Assembly: GCA_033398695.1 (NCBI GenBank)
Contig: CM065815.1
Coordinates: 106,830,858-106,894,857 of the forward strand
Origin: Orobanche coerulescens
Lineage: Eukaryota; Streptophyta; Magnoliopsida; Lamiales; Orobanchaceae
Direction: 5' to 3'
DNA length: 64,000 bases
Shown piece after piece: positions 60,048 through 64,000 of this stretch. Both the position numbers and the translations under genes were made by a program. The notes under the pieces are model-generated. The model was not told the origin of the DNA. It was given only the letters and a program-made list of their open reading frames with translations, and ran no database searches. Positions within the stretch are counted from its first letter, which is position 1. The number at the start of each line of letters is the position of its first letter.

Positions 60048-62956
60048 GTAATACCCTCGCCTTTAATATTGTATTTCATGATTTAAGTTAAGTATTTTCG
60101 CACCATATCTGTGATGTTGTAGCAAATATTGACGAATTATGTTAAGTTGGATTCATGGTCATTCATACTATATTAGTTGTTGGGTGATATTGGGAGAATT
60201 CCATTTATGCTTATTATAGTACTTAACGTACGTTAACCTGTCTTCATAACGTACGCTATGTATGTCGCCTTACGTACGTAACATCAATACGTTAACGTAC
60301 GTAATGCGGAAGATACTCCAGCGATCGCCTTTGTGGTGGGGCCGAGCGGGGGTAGGTGGTCGGGAGTCGATCGCGACGGCCAAGTCAACGGCTATTACGT
60401 ACATAATAGCTACATGGTTACGCACGTAGCAATTGCGTGTTTTGAGGCAGTAAGATTTGATGAAATTGGTTACGTACGTAATGATCATAAGATTACGTAC
60501 GTAAGGGCTATAACGTACGTTAACCACGTTCGTTAACGTACGTAATACCGAGTTCAGATTATAAAAGTATGACTTGCCATTCACTTCCTACTCGACCCTT
60601 TCCAACCTCCCAACTGAGGAACGATTCCTTTCCCTTCCAACTTCGTTTCTAAGCCTTTCTAACTTGTGTTGGAGCTTCAACACTTGATTGGTGACTTGGA
60701 GAGTTAAAGATTGAAGTGTATCCCTTGAAGTGTTGGTGTTGTTCTTCATTTTAAGGTTGGTCTTTCTTTAACTCATATCAATTCCATGCTTATGATGATG
60801 TTAGTAGATAAATACTTCACATAATGTTAGTTTAAACTAGTGTAAACATGATAAGTTAATGGAATCATGCTCAAACTAAGTGAAGATTAACATTGAAGGT
60901 ATTAGTGTTACTTCTTGATGTAAATAACTTCATAATGTGATTGTGTTGGTAATGATATACATAAAAACCTGATGTATAACATGATAATCGGAAGTTAATT
61001 ATAGTCTCAACACTAGGAACATGTTAGGGATGATATCCTTAATGATTAAAAGTGAGAAATGTTAAATTTGTCTTGAACATTCTATTGATTCTTGAAGGTA
61101 GTATGGAACCATGATTTTTGGCCTCTAAAACCTTTGTAATAAATTGTTGGAAAGATTATATTAATCCTTTGAAGATGATCTTCGCTAGATGGGATCAAGT
61201 GACTTCAAAAATTTCAAGTATCCAATGATATAACTACGCTTTTAATAAATTCTTCAAAGTAAAACAATGAATGTTGATAGAAGGAAGTTGTAATCTTCAT
61301 ATGTTCGAATTTATCGATTTCGTTAAAGGGTGTTAATCACTACATTAATAGGTTGATAATGTTCTTAAGAGAATTGTGTTGAATATGATGATACAAATGC
61401 GGTAGATGAGTAGCCGAATTCCATTTCCTTAATCCGTGCGTGTTAAGAGACGTAAATTAAGATGATGTTCTTAGTTCACTAAAAACTTAAACTTATGTTT
61501 CATATAGTAATCAAGTTTTGAATGAAATCGTTGGTAAAATAATGAAGAACGTAATTAAACACAACTTATATCGTAATTGGAAGTGTCGATGATTTGAAAA
61601 GATATTTCCACGATATTGCATTGATAATAAACTAGACATCAAGCTTTTGACATTAAGGTTAGAATATGTAATGAACATGATAAACATACGATGATTTGTA
61701 ATAAGAACATTAAAATGATCAATAGGATAATTGATTTATTCAAGTAAATTTACAAATATTGTTTATACGATAATACCATTATCGTACGAATGTGTTATTG
61801 AATGAATTATATTTCATTCAAGGTTGCTTGTTCACGTGAGTATTGTTAGACGAGGATACCGTTCGTTTGACCATTCAAAGAAGGATTATTCATCTACGGA
61901 ATTGAGGCAAGTTATCTTGCTTGGTTATAATGATGTGTGGATTCTTATGATGATTATGCATTTCGTGTATATGAAACACTTATAAACTTGTGTCTTGTGA
62001 CTTGAGGTTGTTCTTAATGATGTCCCGTTTTCATCATGGGATTGTATTCCCAAGTTCGTTACTTTTGGACCCTTGATATTGTTGAGCTTTGTTGACACTT
62101 CGGTGAGTTGTTCGATTCCTTGGTAAAAGTGTAATTCGTTGAGTTTCGTTGTCATGTTGTATCGTGACATCTCTGGAGTCATATCTGCGCGCCGATTGGT
62201 TATGTGTAGGATTTTTAGCCGGGCACTTGATGATCATGCGTGGAGGTTTTCCGCATTTAGATCGTGCACACGAGACGTAGTTCGTGAGGCTAATTAGGTA
62301 CATCGTCCCACGTATATTCTGGATTCCGTATACGGGGTGGACATGTGCACGGACACATTTCCGGATCGGGCGTACTGTGACGTCCGTCTTGAGCCATAGT
62401 ATATGGTCGTTCGTATATTTGGTTATGTTCGACAGTTGGGACTGATTGTTTATACGCCTTCGGGGTATATTCAGTAGTCGGTGGTTTTCTTTGAGATCAG
62501 TATATATGAATTATATAATGTCATGAGAATCATTATCATGTATAGCTGACCCTGTGGTTTGGGGCGAAATACTTGTATTTCAGGGCGAGGAAAGGGCAAG
62601 GCACAGGAGGAGCACAACGGCGACGGAGGATTCTGAAGTGTGCTATTTCGGGGGCCCCGAGTCTTTTGGTTGTTCGGTTATGTTTTATTGTGACTTTCAT
62701 TTTATTTTGTGTCGGATGAATGTACTAAAATTTATTAGGTACTGCCCATCGTCATATGGTCTGTACCGAATTTGGATCCTGTGTATGTTTACTCGTTTTT
62801 AAAGATATGAATAACTCATACTCCACACCGGGGTTTTGATAAATGTTGTGGTACGGTGCCACGTTGTCAGACTTTAAATGTATATTGGGATATCGCCTGG
62901 TGGGTCCCGGTAGGGGTCCACGGCACTGTAATAGCCACTGTTTTTGGGCTGTTACA
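60048..62956 (+). repeat. Element A 3' LTR, intact
   Basis: 2,909 bp, TGTAATACCC to TGTTACA. It was the reference for locating the three insertions in the 5' LTR. The shared GTGCACGGACACATTTCC block is at about 62345, GGGGGCCCC at about 62650, and the U5 block GGTGGGTCCCGGTAGGGG at about 62898. Confidence 0.95.
60224..60567 (+). promoter_or_regulatory. Element A 3' LTR palindrome arrays and TATA box
   Basis: The distal tetrad is at 60224, 60247, 60270 and 60293 (23, 23, 23). A middle pair is at 60395 and 60418 (23). The proximal group is at 60470, 60493, 60511 and 60534 (23, 18, 23). TATAAAAG is at 60560-60567. The core is (T)TAACGTACGTTA(A)-like. Confidence 0.75.
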
Positions 62957-63570
62957 AAGTAAAGCTAGCGTGAAAATCGACTAGGTTGACCCGATCAACT
63001 GATATAATCATTATTTTTTGTTGTCGAATAACATTTATATAAGATTATGCTATACATATGACAAATTATTAGTAGTTTCATTTTTCTTTAATTTTTTTTA
63101 AAAGCAAATTATTATTATATTAAATTATCACATAAATTTATAGGTTGCGTCGCGGAGTACTCGAACCCGAGACCTTCAAATTATATTAGTAGTTTATTTG
63201 TTATTATGTAAGTTTACACTGAAGTTATATACAGTCTTGTTTCCAATACGAAGTAAAGCTAGCGTGAAAATCGACTAGGTTGACCCGATTAACTGATATA
63301 ATCATTATTTTTTGTTGTCGAATAACATTTATATAAGATTATGCTATACATATGACAAATTATTAGTAGTTTCCTTTTTCTTTAATTTTTTTTAAAAGCA
63401 AATTATTATTATATTAAATTATCACATAAATTTAAAGGTTGCGTCGCGGAGTACTCGAACCCGAGACCTTCAAATTATATTAGTAGTTTATTTGTTATTA
63501 TGTAAGTTTACACTGAAGTTATATACAGTCTTGTTTCCAATACGAAGTAAAGCTAGCGTGAAAATCAACT
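62957..63570. repeat. ~297-bp tandem repeat, right part of array
   Basis: Begins with AAGTA (62957-62961), the right target duplication of A. Two 294-bp units follow (62962-63255 and 63256-63549), then about 20 bp of a third that breaks off into the next repeat. Units match 1841-2137, including the tRNA-like patch with CTCGAACCCGAG. Confidence 0.85.
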
Positions 63571-64000
63571 ATTGTTACATATAAAAGAATATCTTGTGCA
63601 TGATTTACCGCGGATGCCACTACCGGACAAGGTGGCAGGGGCTCTATCACATTTCCCCTAGGTGCCTGGTTCGATTCTCACCAGGCGCGTTGCAATATTT
63701 TTTTTTTGGTTTTTCTCTATTGGTACATATAAAAGAATTTCGTGTGCATGATTTAATGCGGATGCCACTACCGGACAAGGTGGCAGGGGCACTATCACAT
63801 TTTCCCTAGGTCCTTGGTTCGATTCTCACCAGGCGCGTTGCAATATTTTTTTTTCGCTTTTCTCTATTGGTACATATAAAATAATTTCTTGTGCATGATT
63901 TGTCGCGGATGCCACTACCGGACAAGGTGGCAGGGGCACTATCATATTTCCCCTAGGTGCCTGGTTCGATTCTCACCAGTGCATTGCAATATTTTTTTTT
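63571..64000 (+). repeat. ~147-bp tandem repeat of a Pol III/SINE-like unit
   Basis: Three copies, with TACATATAAAA at 63576, 63724 and 63871 (periods 148 and 147); the last copy is cut by the window end. Each has an A-box-like TGGCAGGGGC (63633, 63781, 63928) and, about 35 bp on, a B-box match GGTTCGATTCTC (63668, 63816, 63963). A run of 8-10 T follows, which could end Pol III transcription. No tRNA cloverleaf is complete, so it reads as a tRNA-derived SINE-type repeat in tandem. Confidence 0.7.

Larger units (their letters stand above)
2138..62956 (+). mobile_element. Element A: Ty3/gypsy chromovirus (Tekay/Del-like), host of all nested elements
   Basis: The element starts TGTAATACCC, ends TGTTACA, and is flanked by AAGTA at 2133-2137 and 62957-62961. 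Its 5' LTR is in three pieces (2138-3423, 12896-14461, 44672-44728) that add up to 2,909 bp, exactly the length of the intact 3' LTR (60048-62956). The internal part is 44729-47526 plus 57716-60047, about 5.1 kb. It has an iMet-type primer site, gag, protease, RT, RNase H, integrase, chromodomain and a polypurine tract in normal Ty3/gypsy order. Three insertions (B, D array, F), each with its own 5-bp duplication, swell it to 60.8 kb. The open frames are broken, so it is non-functional as assembled. Confidence 0.95.

Noticed and set aside
63668..63690. A tRNA gene at the GGTTCGATTC motif
   Set aside because: Only A- and B-box-like motifs are present; no complete acceptor, anticodon and T-arm pairing can be drawn. 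A SINE-like repeat is the better reading.

Overview
The window is plant nuclear repeat DNA, probably pericentromeric or otherwise heterochromatic, from a eudicot-like genome. I find no host gene. The evidence is a nested stack of Ty3/gypsy LTR retrotransposons with tRNA-iMet-type primer sites, chromodomain-tailed integrases and LTRs of 2.3-3.5 kb, features that fit the Tekay/Del chromovirus clade. The species cannot be named from the sequence.

Layout. 1-2132 is AT-rich flank holding a 945-bp hAT-like element (673-1617, 8-bp target duplication) and the left part of a ~297-bp tandem repeat. Element A (2138-62956, + strand, target duplication AAGTA) is inserted in that repeat. Its LTRs are 2,909 bp each and it carries all the other retrotransposons. 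Its 5' LTR is broken twice: by element B (3424-12890, +, GTGTT) and by the D array (14462-44666, +, GCCTG). Its reverse transcriptase gene is broken by element F (47527-57710, - strand, ATCAT). Element E (16256-25508, +, CGAGG) sits inside the first LTR of D. The outer repeat resumes at 62957, and 63571-64000 holds three ~147-bp tandem copies of a Pol III/SINE-like unit.

The coding parts of A, B, E and F are gag (capsid, CCHC knuckles), aspartic protease, reverse transcriptase, RNase H, integrase and C-terminal chromodomain, in that order. All four are broken by stops or frameshifts; F is best preserved and E worst. D has no recognisable coding sequence. It is an LTR-internal-LTR-internal-LTR-internal-LTR array of a large non-autonomous element that would need proteins from a relative.

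The most unusual signal is in the LTR promoters. A, B, D and F carry arrays of 12-bp palindromes in groups of four with a nearly fixed 23-bp period. The core is TAGCGCACGCTA-like in B, D and F but TAACGTACGTTA-like in A. In A and D, and in degenerate form in B, the TATA-proximal group also keeps a 23/18/23 spacing pattern. Spacing is conserved although the core sequence has changed. E has longer CCGTG/CACGG inverted repeats at the same place. Many differences among duplicate copies fall at CAG/CTG motifs, which suggests consensus errors at methylated sites, so some of the broken reading frames may not be real.
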